Positions 1 to 8,821 of a stretch of 35,764 bases of DNA are shown piece by piece (position 1 is the first letter of the stretch; every line of letters begins with the position of its first letter). The stretch is from a bacterium (GTDB lineage: Bacteria > Acidobacteriota > Thermoanaerobaculia > Multivoradales > J023): the NCBI GenBank assembly GCA_024226315.1, contig JAAELT010000511.1:1-35764 (forward strand), written 5' to 3'. The notes beneath the pieces are model-generated. The model saw only the letters and a program-made list of their open reading frames with translations, did not search any database and was not told the origin of the DNA. A program made the translations under genes and the position numbers.

Positions 1-308
1 AGCGAAATCGTGCTACCACCGGCCGGTGCGCTGAGCACCGGCGAGATGCCGCAATTCGTGGTGGCGTTCGCCGGGGAGGCGATCGTCACACCCGCCGGCA
101 GGTTGTCGACGAACGCCAGATCCCTGGTCGGCGTGCCGTCGTTGACGATGGTGAACGTCAGCGTGCTGATGCCACCCGGGCTGATCGGATTCGGCGCGAA
201 CGTCTTGTCGAACGTCGGCTGTGCATACGCGGCTGATGCCATGAACAGGACCGCGAGCAGGATCGTGGCGAAGAGTCTAGGGGAGCCAGGTGCCGGGGTG
301 TGCTTCAT
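1..308 (-). CDS. Secreted DUF11-like repeat protein, N-terminal part (cut by window edge)
   Basis: The gene starts at the ATG read on the minus strand at 308-306 and runs off the left edge, so only about 102 residues are visible. They show a signal peptide (MKHTPAPG..., hydrophobic ILLAVLFMASAAYA, then AQP) followed by the start of a DUF11/conserved-repeat domain (KTFAPNPISPGGISTLTFTI, later DNLPAGVTIASPAN). A GAGG-type ribosome site lies 7 nt upstream. The protein is a paralogue of the product of the next gene to the right (618-4913): the two share the repeat, and the 132 bases at 1-132 match 4606-4737 exactly. The signal peptides differ more than the repeats, which suggests recent gene conversion or duplication. 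It is probably a cell-surface or secreted protein; no ligand can be inferred. Confidence 0.8.
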   Translation of the reverse strand, partial: MKHTPAPGSPRLFATILLAVLFMASAAYAQPTFDKTFAPNPISPGGISTLTFTIVNDGTPTRDLAFVDNLPAGVTIASPANATTNCGISPVLSAPAGGSTIS

Positions 309-617
309 CGAGAGACCTCTTGAGATGAGTTGTCGGTCGAGCGACGGGCGCTCGGCTGTTCTGATGCGAAGGACTCTGGACGGAGATCGGTGCCAAGGTC
401 TCCGACCAACCGAACCAGTGCTGTTGATTTCACTCGCTCCGGGACCCGAAGCGCGATCTGTTTGTCTGCGCGCGGCTATGCTCGGCCGCGAACATTACGG
501 CCAACATTACGATTCGGGCTGTGAGGGAAAAACGCAAAAAGGGAGAGCATAGAGCTCTCCCTTTCGGTCACCGACGGTGACGCGGCGAGCCGGATCCTCG
601 GGACCCGGCTGCCGAAC
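309..617. other. Intergenic region between tandem surface-protein genes
   Basis: This 309 bp holds the terminator of the right-hand gene (about 525-564) and the untranslated leader of the left-hand gene. The leader resembles that of the right-hand paralogue: both have a GAGGTC-type segment before the ATG and a GC-rich block with GCGAGCG/CGCTCG-like words. A short tandem word, AACATTACGGCC then AACATTACGATT, lies at about 490-513. I see no convincing sigma-70 promoter and no further gene. Confidence 0.5.
525..564 (-). terminator. Rho-independent terminator of the large repeat-protein gene
   Basis: A perfect 11-bp stem (538-548 AAAGGGAGAGC with 554-564 GCTCTCCCTTT) encloses a 5-nt loop. Read on the minus strand, the stem is followed by TTTTTGCGTTTTT, a classic U-tract. 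It lies about 55 bp beyond the stop codon of the gene at 618-4913 and separates it from the paralogue starting at 308. Confidence 0.85.
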
Positions 618-3600
618 CTATTCGCGAGCCGCCGCTGGCTGCTTGGCAGCGCGGGCAAAGCAGTTGCCCGAGGTCGAGCCGGCGGTGATCGTCGCCGAAC
701 CGGAGATCGTGCAAGTACCGTCGGCGTTCAGGTGGTAGTTGCCGACGACGTCGATGACCGCGTTCTGGCCAATCTTCGCCTTGTTGCCCGAAGTCTGGTC
801 GAAGCTCCCAGCGTCGACCTGCGCCGACTGCTCGACCGAGGCGATCGAGCCGCTGGCGGTGCCGGTCGAATGGACGTCGAGAGTGGTCGCCTGGATCACC
901 GTCGAGTTGCCCAACTTGGCACTGCGCGAGGCGGAGAGCAGGATCGCGTCGGCGGCGACGTTCGAGCCTTGCCGGATGACCGCGTCGCTGCTCGCCAGGT
1001 CTCCGAACGAGACCAGGCTGACTCCGCCGCTCGAGGTCACGTCGCAACTATTGCCGATCCTCGCCTCTTTCAATGCCTCGGCCGAGATCTCGTCGGTCAA
1101 GAGCGTCAGGTTCTGGAAGATGAGGGCGCTGCCCTCCTCGGAGACCAGACCGAGGGTCTGGGCCGTGAGCTCCTGGCCGGCCGCGCTCACGCCGCCGCCG
1201 ATCTCGACTCCCTTGCGGCCGTAGGCGCAGACCGCTTCGGCGTCGACGTCGAGAAAACCGCCGTCGCCGCGGAGCAGGATCTCACACGGCGAGACGATCT
1301 TCACCTTGCCGGTCGGGTCGAACTTGACCTTGACGTTCTTCACCTTGTTGCCGTCGAAGCCGAAGTCCAGCAGGTAGGCGTCGAGCTCCGCCTGGTCGAA
1401 GACGGTGACCGCGTTCTGCGCGGCGGCGCAATCCGCCGCCGTGTAGCCACCGTAGTCGATCGTCGACGCGTCCGGGCAACCCGTCGATGCGTCACACGCG
1501 TCGCCGGCGCCGTCGCCGTCGAAGTCGGCCTGATCGGGATTCGCGTCTTGCGGACAGTTGTCGAGCTCGTCGATGACGCCGTCACCATCGGTGTCGGCGC
1601 CGGGGTCGAGCACGGTCAGCGTGGCGGTCGCCGGCTCCGCCACCGGGGTGCCGATCTGCAACAGATCGCTGGTGACGTTGAGATAGCTCCCGGGGGCGGC
1701 GGTGGCCGGCACCTGGAGCTCGACGCCGAAGGTGCAGGAGCCGCCGGGCAGCAGGTTGCCGCCGGACAGGGTGAGGAACGAGGTGCCGTCGATCTCCGAT
1801 CCCTCGCCACAGACGTTGTTCGCCGGCAGGCCGGTCGCTTCGAGACCCGCCAGCATGGCGCCGAGGTCGTCCGAAAAGGAAAGCTCGCTGAGGCTGCCCG
1901 CGCCCAGGTTCTGAACGGTGAAGGTGAGCGTCACCGTGCCGCCGACGTCGGCGTCGCCGTCGAAGGCCTTGCCGAAGCTCAGGAAATCGATCCGCAGCTC
2001 GTCGATCGCCGGGGCTCCGGTGATGACGCTGCGGCCGATCACGCCGGTCACCTCACTGGTCGTGTTGGTGGCGATGGTACCGAGCGGAATCGACGAAGGA
2101 ACCTGGAGAGTGACGTCGAAGGTACACGTTACCCCCGCCGCCAGGCTGCCACCGGTGAGGCTGAGCAGATCCGTACCGCTGATCTGGGAGCCGGCGCCGC
2201 AGACGTCTGCCATGGTGCCACTGGTGCTCGCAAGACCGGCGAGGGCGGCCTCCAGGTCGTCGCTGAAGCTGATGTTCGTCACCGTCAGCTTGGGCTCCAG
2301 ATTGGTGATCGTGAACCGGAGGGTCACACTGTCTCCCGGACCGACCGGATCGTCGACGAACTCCTTGGTCATCGCCAGGAAATCGTTGGCGACGGTCAGG
2401 TCATCCGTGGCGTTGTCGAAGACCACGTTCGGGACGCCGTCGATGGTCGCCAGGAAGACGTTCGTCGTGCTGCCGTAGGTATCGGACGCGGCACCGTTCG
2501 GCACCTGGAGCTCGACCTGGAAGCTGCACGAAGCTCCGGGGGCCAGGGTGCCGCCCTGGAAGGTCAGGAACTGATTGCCCGCCGATCCGGTGAGCGACGA
2601 GCCGGTGCCGCAGATGTCGTTCTGCGGCACCTCTGTCGACAGGGCCGCGAGGTTGTCCAGCGCGTCGTCGAGGTCGTCCTGGAAGACGATGGCGGTGGCG
2701 GTGGACACTGGGCTGGTGTTGTCGATGGTGTACCGCAGGATGACGGTGCCGCCGGGCAGGACCGGGTCGTCGACGAACTCCTTGGTCAGGGTCAAGCCGG
2801 CGATCCGAAGGTCGTCCGACGCCGGGTTCTCCGATGCCGTGACGCCGAGCACCGTGGCGACGACGCTGCTGGTGGTGTTGGGGTGGCTGCCGGCCGGGGC
2901 GGTCGAGGGCACGTCGAGAGTGACGCTGAAAGTGCACGACTCTCCCGGTGTCAAGCTGCCGCCGGTGAACAGGAGGGTCATCGTGCCGTCGATCTGGGAG
3001 CCGGCGCCGCAGACGTCCGTCAGCGGCAGGCCGGTCGCCACGAGACCCGACAGAGCCACATCCAGATCGTCGCTGAACGTGACCGCGGTGGCGTCATCGG
3101 GGGCGTTCTCGTCGTGGGTGAGGGTGAACTCCAGGGTCACGGTCCCGCCGGGAGCGACCGGATCGTCGGTGAACTCCTTCTCGAGGCGAGGCGCGGCGAC
3201 CACGACCAGATCGTCGCTGGCGGGGCTGCCGGTCACGGTGCCTTCGCCCACCGTCGCGGTGATCTCACTGGTGATGTTGGCGTAGGTGCCGGTCGCCGCC
3301 CCGACGACGACGTCGAGGGAGAGGGAGAAGGTGCACGACGCTCCAGCATCCAGGCTCGCGCCCGAAACCGCCAACCTGGCCGGCGTGGCGTCCGTACCGG
3401 TGGGATTGAACAGCGGCGTATAGGTCGCCGTCGAGCCCTCGCCACAGAAACCGTCCGCCGGAACCGACGAAGCGGTCGGCAGGACCTCGTCGAAGACGTC
3501 CTCGAAAGTGATGTCGGTGGCGGCTTCGTCCGGGCTGGTGTTGGTGATCGTGAACTCGAGGTTCACCGACGCTCCGGCACCGACCGGGTCGTCGGTGAAC

Positions 3601-4913
3601 TCCTTGGTCAAGGCCGGCGCGGCTTCGATGAACAGCAGGTCCGAGGCCGGATCGCCGGTGACAGCACTCCCGCCGACGGTGGCGCTGATCGCGCTGGTGG
3701 TGTTGAGGAAGGACCCGGAGGAAGCACCAGGAGGCACCTGCAGCGCAACGCTGAAGGTACACGAGCTCTCCGGCGGCAGGCCGCCGCCGGTCAGAGTGAG
3801 GACGCTGGTGCCGGTCAGGGAAGACCCCGAGCCACACGGATCGGTGAGGGAGCCGGTCGCCGCCAGGCCGGTGACCACGGCGTCCAGGTCGTCGGTGAAG
3901 GCGATGTCTGTGGCGCCGAAGTCACGGTCGAGATTGGTGATCGTGAGCTCCAGCGTTGCGGTGCCGCCGGGAGCCACTGGATCGTCAATGAACTCCTTGG
4001 TCAGCGCGATCTGACCCACGGTCACCGTGAGCGAGGCGCTCGCCGTGCCGCTCGACACCGGGTTGTTGCCGAACTGATTCGAGGAGATCAGCTCGCCGCT
4101 AACGTTCTCGAGCACACCGACCGCGCCGCCGATGACGTCGACGCTGACCGTGCAGCTGGATAGCGCCGCGACGGCCCAGGACCCGATGCCGGACCCGCTC
4201 AGGGTGATGACGCTCGACCCGGGCACGGCAGTCAACGCGCCGCCGATGAAGGAGCCGGCGACGCAGTCGCTGCCAGCGTTGGAGGGACTCGCCACCTCCA
4301 TGCCCGAGGGCAGGTTGTCGGTGAAGTTGAGCAGGGTCGCATTGTTGGTGTTGGCGCTGTTGTCGATCGTAAAGGTCAGCGTGCTGCGACCGCCGAGGAA
4401 GACCGAGTCGGGCGAGAAGCTCTTGCTGAACGCCGGCCGGTCGGCGGCTGGTCCGGTCACCGTGAGGTCGTCGGTGGCGTTGACGTCGGTGTCGGCGCCG
4501 GCCTTGAACAGGTTGTCGGAGACGTTGAAGTAGGTGCCCGCGACGCTGGCCGTGGTGTCGACCGACACCGTACAGCTGCCGCCGGGACCGATCTCGCCGA
4601 GGGAAAGCGAAATCGTGCTACCACCGGCCGGTGCGCTGAGCACCGGCGAGATGCCGCAATTCGTGGTGGCGTTCGCCGGGGAGGCGATCGTCACACCCGC
4701 CGGCAGGTTGTCGACGAACGCCAGATCCCTGGTCGGCATGCCGTCGTTGACGATGGTGAACGTCAGCGTGCTGACCCCGCCCGAGCTGATCGTGTCCGGC
4801 GCGAAGGATTTGTCGAACGCAGGTTGCGCATGGGCGGCGGATGCCGTCAGCAGGGCGGCGAGCAAGATCGTGTTGCAGAATCTGAGGGAGATGAGTGCCA
4901 GGGTGTTCTTCAT
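618..4913 (-). CDS. Large secreted protein: eight DUF11-like repeats, TSP3 segment, beta-helix-like tail
   Basis: 1431 aa. The open frame extends to 5135, but I start at 4913, where MKNTLALISLRF begins a clear signal peptide (ILLAALLTASAAHA, then QP) after a GAGG site. About eight repeats of roughly 130 residues follow, each opening with K-(E/S/A)-F-x-(D/P)-D...GGTxTLxFTI, near residues 34, 163, 306, 438, 580, 712, 851 and 980. Each also carries a conserved Cys pair (CGxGS..., SCTFSV). Residues about 1101-1140 are a thrombospondin type-3 calcium-binding segment (DTDGDGVIDELDNCP, DFDGDGAGDACD). The last 290 residues repeat short strands such as AKLGNSTVI and AKIGQNAVI, suggesting a right-handed beta-helix. 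No sortase or PEP-CTERM sorting signal is visible. Such proteins are usually surface or adhesion proteins; that role is inferred. Confidence 0.9.
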   Translation of the reverse strand: MKNTLALISLRFCNTILLAALLTASAAHAQPAFDKSFAPDTISSGGVSTLTFTIVNDGMPTRDLAFVDNLPAGVTIASPANATTNCGISPVLSAPAGGSTISLSLGEIGPGGSCTVSVDTTASVAGTYFNVSDNLFKAGADTDVNATDDLTVTGPAADRPAFSKSFSPDSVFLGGRSTLTFTIDNSANTNNATLLNFTDNLPSGMEVASPSNAGSDCVAGSFIGGALTAVPGSSVITLSGSGIGSWAVAALSSCTVSVDVIGGAVGVLENVSGELISSNQFGNNPVSSGTASASLTVTVGQIALTKEFIDDPVAPGGTATLELTITNLDRDFGATDIAFTDDLDAVVTGLAATGSLTDPCGSGSSLTGTSVLTLTGGGLPPESSCTFSVALQVPPGASSGSFLNTTSAISATVGGSAVTGDPASDLLFIEAAPALTKEFTDDPVGAGASVNLEFTITNTSPDEAATDITFEDVFDEVLPTASSVPADGFCGEGSTATYTPLFNPTGTDATPARLAVSGASLDAGASCTFSLSLDVVVGAATGTYANITSEITATVGEGTVTGSPASDDLVVVAAPRLEKEFTDDPVAPGGTVTLEFTLTHDENAPDDATAVTFSDDLDVALSGLVATGLPLTDVCGAGSQIDGTMTLLFTGGSLTPGESCTFSVTLDVPSTAPAGSHPNTTSSVVATVLGVTASENPASDDLRIAGLTLTKEFVDDPVLPGGTVILRYTIDNTSPVSTATAIVFQDDLDDALDNLAALSTEVPQNDICGTGSSLTGSAGNQFLTFQGGTLAPGASCSFQVELQVPNGAASDTYGSTTNVFLATIDGVPNVVFDNATDDLTVANDFLAMTKEFVDDPVGPGDSVTLRFTITNLEPKLTVTNISFSDDLEAALAGLASTSGTMADVCGAGSQISGTDLLSLTGGSLAAGVTCTFDVTLQVPSSIPLGTIATNTTSEVTGVIGRSVITGAPAIDELRIDFLSFGKAFDGDADVGGTVTLTFTVQNLGAGSLSELSFSDDLGAMLAGLEATGLPANNVCGEGSEIDGTSFLTLSGGNLLPGGSCTFGVELQVPATAAPGSYLNVTSDLLQIGTPVAEPATATLTVLDPGADTDGDGVIDELDNCPQDANPDQADFDGDGAGDACDASTGCPDASTIDYGGYTAADCAAAQNAVTVFDQAELDAYLLDFGFDGNKVKNVKVKFDPTGKVKIVSPCEILLRGDGGFLDVDAEAVCAYGRKGVEIGGGVSAAGQELTAQTLGLVSEEGSALIFQNLTLLTDEISAEALKEARIGNSCDVTSSGGVSLVSFGDLASSDAVIRQGSNVAADAILLSASRSAKLGNSTVIQATTLDVHSTGTASGSIASVEQSAQVDAGSFDQTSGNKAKIGQNAVIDVVGNYHLNADGTCTISGSATITAGSTSGNCFARAAKQPAAARE

Positions 4914-4987
4914 CGAAAGGACCTCGAATGATGTAGTTCGGGCGAGCGCCAGCCGCTCGGTTGCTGGATACAGAGAGACCTCGTACA

Positions 4988-5007
4988 GAAGCTGGCTCCC
5001 CAGCTTC
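4988..5007 (-). other. Leader hairpin upstream of the large repeat-protein gene
   Basis: GAAGCTGG and CCAGCTTC form a perfect 8-bp stem with a 4-nt loop, 75-95 nt upstream of the start codon at 4913, so probably inside its 5' untranslated region. No U-tract follows, so it is not an evident terminator. An AT-rich island at about 5128-5150 (TCAATATATCAAT on the minus strand) is the most likely promoter area, but I cannot assign a -35/-10 pair. Confidence 0.35.
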
Positions 5008-5279
5008 CGAAACCGGAACACGGCAAGTTCAGGAAAGAGAATCGGTAAGGACTTACCCGCATACAGTAAGCCAGGCGCCACGAAGGCGCAAGTGGCGCAA
5101 TGATCTACGGAATCCATGCCGGCGCCGTAAATCATTGATATATTGACATTTGCACGACCACAGAAGGGCTATGCCCAGAGTAATTGGTGCGAGCCGGGCA
5201 CAATCCACCGAGGTCGTCCGCGCCGACACCAGTGGAGATGTGGGGCCGCTCGAAACAGGAAAAGTCGGCACGGCCCGGG

Positions 5280-8210
5280 CTAGGAGATCGCCTGCAGAGG
5301 ACCGTGGACCGCGATCTTGTCCAGAAAGGCCTTGGCGCTTTTCAGAGCCGGGGTCTCGAATCCCTCGCTGAATCGATCGTAGACCTCTTTCAGAATCTCC
5401 CGAGCCTGGCCCGCTTCGCCCCGCGTGGCCAGCAGCTTGGCGAGGCTCATGGCGGCCCACAGCTCCCGGGACAGTCCCTGCTGACGCCGCGCGACGTCGA
5501 GCGCCTGCCGGAAGCAAGCCTCGGCCGCTTCCGGCTGCGAGCTCTGAAGCAGCTTGCCCTTGAGCCGTAGCAGCTCCGCCTCGTTCAGGCGCTCGCCGTA
5601 CTCCTCCACCACCTCGAACGCCTCGGCGATGGTCGAGAGGCCCATCTTCACGTCGCCCGCGCGGGAGAACGCCGAGGCGACGATGCCGAGATAGGTGGGC
5701 ACCATGGCGCGCGCGCCGGTGGAGCGCCAGGAAGCCAGGGCCTGACACAGCTCGGGGACCGCTTCGAGCGGCGAGCTCACCGAGCGCGCCCATCCTCTGA
5801 GCAGGTGGCCACCAGCAGACCACAGGGGCAGGCCGTGAACCCGTGCGATCTTGAGCAGCTCCTCGGCCTCGCGACGGGTCTCCTCCACTTCGTAGCGCAT
5901 GAACAGCAACATTCCCCGATGATGACGAGCACAAGCGAGGCTCATCGGCTTTCCGAGCCGGCGGGCCATGCTCACCGCTTCGGTGCATTGGTCCAGTGCC
6001 TGATCAGGATAGCCCAAGATCCACAGCACCACACCCAGGGTCAACCGGCATTGCACCAAAGGCTCCTCGATCTCCATACTCCCTCGGCGGCGCGATCCGT
6101 CGAGCTGGAGTCCGGTCTCCAGATGCTCGCGCGCCAGCGCCGGCTCGCCCGAGTAGTACAGCGTGATGCCGAGGATCCGGCGGCCGAGGAGCTCGAGCGC
6201 GGAGTCGCCTCGCTCCCGCCCCTGCCTCAGGCAATCGTCGCCGATCCGGCTCGCCTCCCCGAACTCGGCACGCGTCACGCGGAAGAGCGCCAGACCCCAT
6301 GTCGACGCCAGCTCAGCCGCCGGTTCGTCGAGCAGCCGGCTCAGCTCGCAGGCCCGAGTGTAGGACTGCCCCACCTCCTCGACACCGTGTCCCTTGGTCG
6401 CCACCAGGGCGTTGCCGAGCGCCGTCTGCAGCGCCAGCTCCTGACGCCGGCACTCGTCGTTGTCGGGTAGCAGCTTCATGAAGTCCAGTCCTCGATTGAG
6501 GTGGTGGACGGCCTCGCGGAAGGCCGAGCGACGGATCGACTTCTGGGCCGCCAGCACGTGGTACTCCACTGCCTTGCGATGGGTACGGCCGCGCTCGAAG
6601 TGTGTCGCCAGCGCGGCGGTGATCTCCTCCGGCCGATCCTCGTAGCTCGCCTCCAGGGCCTCCCCGATCCGGCGATGCAGCTGCACCCGCCGCGCCACGG
6701 TCAGGCGCTGGTAGAGCACGTTCTGATGCAGAGCGTGGCGAAAAGCGTAGCGCGTGGCGGACGAGACGCTGAGCCCTTTCTCGCTCGCGCGCAGAAACTG
6801 TCCACGCCGAGCCAGTGCCGCGTAGCGCCTCTCGACCTCCGCGACCTCCTCCTCGACGGCCGACGCCACCACCGCGGCTGAGAACTCCATGCCAGCGACG
6901 CTCGCAGCCTCCAGCAGACGCTGGTCTTCCTCGGATAAGGCCTCGAGCTTCTCCTGGATCATCTGCTGCAGACTGTCGGCGATCGCCAGCTCCCCGGCCT
7001 CCTGGTCGAGCTGCCAGAACCCGTCGCGCTCAACCAGTTGCTCGCGTTCGAGAAGGTCCTCGACCATGGTCAGAAGGAACAGCGGATTGCCGTCGGTCAG
7101 GCGGACGAACAGCTCCACCAGGTTCGCCGAACGCTGGCCGGTGCCCAGGCGCCTCTCCAGGTACTCCTCGAGCGCCTTGCGCTCCAGGCCCCGGAGCTCC
7201 AGGTCCACACACTGGCGGTGGATGCGCAGGTTCTGGTGCACCGCCTTCAGGGGATGTTTCTCGGTGCCGACGGGCGCCGGCCTGTAGGTGCCGATCAGGA
7301 GTAGCCTGGCCGGCTCGCGGCGCCGTGCCAGCGACGAGATGAGATCGACCGTCGAGTAGTCGCTCCAATGCAGATCCTCGAGTACCAGCACCATCGGGAT
7401 CTCCGTCGTCAGCGCTTCGAGAGCGATGGCGATCTCGCGCAGCATCCGTCCCGGCGTGGCGTTGGCCACGCGGCGCTGGAGGGCTTCTTGCTCCTCGTCG
7501 CCGACCAGCGACGACATCTGCACCAGCCAGGTCGGCGCGTGCCGATTGAGCAGAGGTATGAGGTTCCCGGTGCCGGCGTCGCGGCCGACGCGCTCCAGGG
7601 CCTCGAGCACCGGCATGTAGGCTTCCCCCTTGCCGTAGAGCTCCTGGCACTGGCCGTAGGCGATGAGCCAGTCGGGCGTCTCGTCGGTCGACCCGCGGGA
7701 CACGCGCGCCAGGAAGCTCTCCACCAGGGCGGTTTTGCCGATGCCGTTCTCGCCGGTGACGAAAACGACCTGGCGTTCGCCGCGCAGGGCCTTCTCGAGA
7801 CACGCGTCGAGCTGTGCAGCCTCGTTCAGTCGTCCGAAAACCCTTGCGGGTTCTCTTGCGGCGGCTGGCAACGACCCGGCCTCCTTCTGTTCCTCGACCG
7901 CCATGGAGCCGATGAAACGATAGCCGCGACGCGGGTAAGTCTGGATGAAGCGCGCTTTCCTCGGGTCGTCCCCGAAGACCTTGCGCAGCTCGCCGATGCA
8001 GCCCTTCAGCACCTCCTCACCCACGAACGCTCCCGGCCAGGCGGCCTCCAGCAGATCCTCCTTCGAAACCAGCTGACCCGCGTTCTCGGTCAGGTGCCTG
8101 AGAACGGCGAAGGCCTTGGGCCTCAGGGCAACCTCTTCGGAGCCCCGGAGCAGGCATTGGTTCTGAGTGTCCAGGCGAAAACTAGAAGTATCGATCCCCA
8201 GATCGATCAT
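5280..8210 (-). CDS. Transcriptional regulator: winged helix, AAA ATPase, TPR
   Basis: 976 aa. Residues 1-102 are an OmpR/CadC-type winged-helix DNA-binding domain (RPKAFAVLRHLTENAG, SKEDLLEAAWPG, IQTYPRRGYRFIG). An AAA_16/STAND-type ATPase follows, with Walker A GENGIGKT at 153-160 and Walker B MVLVLEDLHW at 273-282. The C-terminal half, from about 560, is helical with TPR-like repeats. The start is supported by AAAGGAG 8 nt upstream. There is no membrane segment or receiver domain, so it should be a cytoplasmic regulator in which ATP binding and a TPR-sensed partner or ligand control DNA binding, as in MalT/SARP-like STAND regulators (family knowledge). It is divergent from the 65-aa secreted peptide gene at 8570 across a 359-bp gap, an obvious candidate target. 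Confidence 0.9.
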   Translation of the reverse strand: MIDLGIDTSSFRLDTQNQCLLRGSEEVALRPKAFAVLRHLTENAGQLVSKEDLLEAAWPGAFVGEEVLKGCIGELRKVFGDDPRKARFIQTYPRRGYRFIGSMAVEEQKEAGSLPAAAREPARVFGRLNEAAQLDACLEKALRGERQVVFVTGENGIGKTALVESFLARVSRGSTDETPDWLIAYGQCQELYGKGEAYMPVLEALERVGRDAGTGNLIPLLNRHAPTWLVQMSSLVGDEEQEALQRRVANATPGRMLREIAIALEALTTEIPMVLVLEDLHWSDYSTVDLISSLARRREPARLLLIGTYRPAPVGTEKHPLKAVHQNLRIHRQCVDLELRGLERKALEEYLERRLGTGQRSANLVELFVRLTDGNPLFLLTMVEDLLEREQLVERDGFWQLDQEAGELAIADSLQQMIQEKLEALSEEDQRLLEAASVAGMEFSAAVVASAVEEEVAEVERRYAALARRGQFLRASEKGLSVSSATRYAFRHALHQNVLYQRLTVARRVQLHRRIGEALEASYEDRPEEITAALATHFERGRTHRKAVEYHVLAAQKSIRRSAFREAVHHLNRGLDFMKLLPDNDECRRQELALQTALGNALVATKGHGVEEVGQSYTRACELSRLLDEPAAELASTWGLALFRVTRAEFGEASRIGDDCLRQGRERGDSALELLGRRILGITLYYSGEPALAREHLETGLQLDGSRRRGSMEIEEPLVQCRLTLGVVLWILGYPDQALDQCTEAVSMARRLGKPMSLACARHHRGMLLFMRYEVEETRREAEELLKIARVHGLPLWSAGGHLLRGWARSVSSPLEAVPELCQALASWRSTGARAMVPTYLGIVASAFSRAGDVKMGLSTIAEAFEVVEEYGERLNEAELLRLKGKLLQSSQPEAAEACFRQALDVARRQQGLSRELWAAMSLAKLLATRGEAGQAREILKEVYDRFSEGFETPALKSAKAFLDKIAVHGPLQAIS

Positions 8211-8569
8211 CTTGCACTCCTTTGATCATAGACAAATCTATCTAAAGTAATAACTCTTCGCTGGTTTCCCCGCTTCCACCCCAAGGCGTTCGTCAAAGGG
8301 ACTACCAGTATAGCGCCAGGGTCGTTTCTTACCGCCCCGTCACCGTTTCTTCACCCGGGACTAACAACTCTCTGACCGGCGGTTTCACTCCTCCGTCACC
8401 CCCCTCATACACGTGCTTCACGACTTGCCGCTGGCCGGCCGGTAGGTTGTTGACCGTGGCGAGCGCAAGCCACGACGGACCTCCCGGAAGCGCCGGGAGC
8501 ACAGTTCCGGCCGGGCCGTCCGTTTTCTTTCATTGTCAACGGATCTATAGGGATCCAAAGGGGGACATC
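8211..8569. promoter_or_regulatory. Divergent control region between the regulator and the small secreted peptide
   Basis: 359 bp without a gene. Next to the regulator is an AT-rich stretch (8221-8262). At 8323-8330 and 8344-8351 the word CGTTTCTT repeats directly at 21-bp spacing, about two helical turns, and related TCACC words surround it. On the plus side, hairpins at 8455-8474 and 8481-8499 precede a T-rich run at 8523-8531. A TATACT word on the minus strand near 8308-8313 could be a -10 element for the regulator but has no good -35. The direct repeats are a plausible operator for the adjacent OmpR-type domain; this is inferred. Confidence 0.4.
8455..8531 (+). promoter_or_regulatory. Structured leader ahead of the small peptide gene (possible attenuator)
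   Basis: Two hairpins lie in a row: CGTGGC/GCCACG (8455-8460 with 8469-8474) and CTCCCGG/CCGGGAG (8481-8487 with 8493-8499). An outer stem ACGGAC/GTCCGT (8475-8480 with 8518-8523) encloses the second hairpin and ends directly at a TTTTCTTT run. That gives a terminator-like shape about 40 nt before the start codon at 8570. I do not recognise a known riboswitch. Confidence 0.35.
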
Positions 8570-8767
8570 ATGTGTAAGCGCACTTTCCAGCAGGCGGTTT
8601 CGTGCTTCAGAACCAAGGTCGCGAAGACCGCCATTCTCACCATGGGGCTGCTCGTGGCCGGTACGGCCCTGGCCGAGGACGAGATCCTCGAGCTCGACCC
8701 ACAGCACCACTGCATCTGGCAGCTCCTTCAGGATCTGCTGGACTACCTGAACAACCTGATCTGCTAG
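8570..8767 (+). CDS. 65-aa secreted peptide precursor, unknown function
   Basis: I do not recognise a family. The frame is open upstream, but ATG 8570 is the best start because AAAGGGGG lies 7-12 nt before it and a textbook signal peptide follows: basic KRTFQQAV...RTKVAK, hydrophobic TAILTMGLLVAG, cleavage after TALA. The mature part would be only about 30 residues, acidic (EDEILELD), with an amphipathic leucine-rich helix (IWQLLQDLLDYLNNLI). It has two cysteines, at 48 and at the last position, 65. A strong terminator lies at 8822-8848 and a structured leader upstream, so it is a monocistronic unit. The neighbour on the other side of the control region is an ATPase/TPR regulator. A secreted signal, toxin or envelope microprotein are all possible. 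Confidence 0.65.
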   Translation: MCKRTFQQAVSCFRTKVAKTAILTMGLLVAGTALAEDEILELDPQHHCIWQLLQDLLDYLNNLIC

Positions 8768-8821
8768 CAGCAGAGGGCCCTCTCTCGGCGAGTGCGTCAC
8801 TGACTCGCCGAACGAGCCCGA

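Noticed and set aside
732..4163. Long plus-strand open frame (1143 codons) opposite the repeat protein
   Set aside because: It is antisense to a protein with signal peptide and clear repeats; its own translation is Arg/Gly/Val-rich with no domain, typical of high-GC shadow frames.
5053..5988. Minus-strand frame overlapping the regulator's C-terminus
   Set aside because: Arg/Gly/Ala-rich out-of-frame translation of the TPR region.
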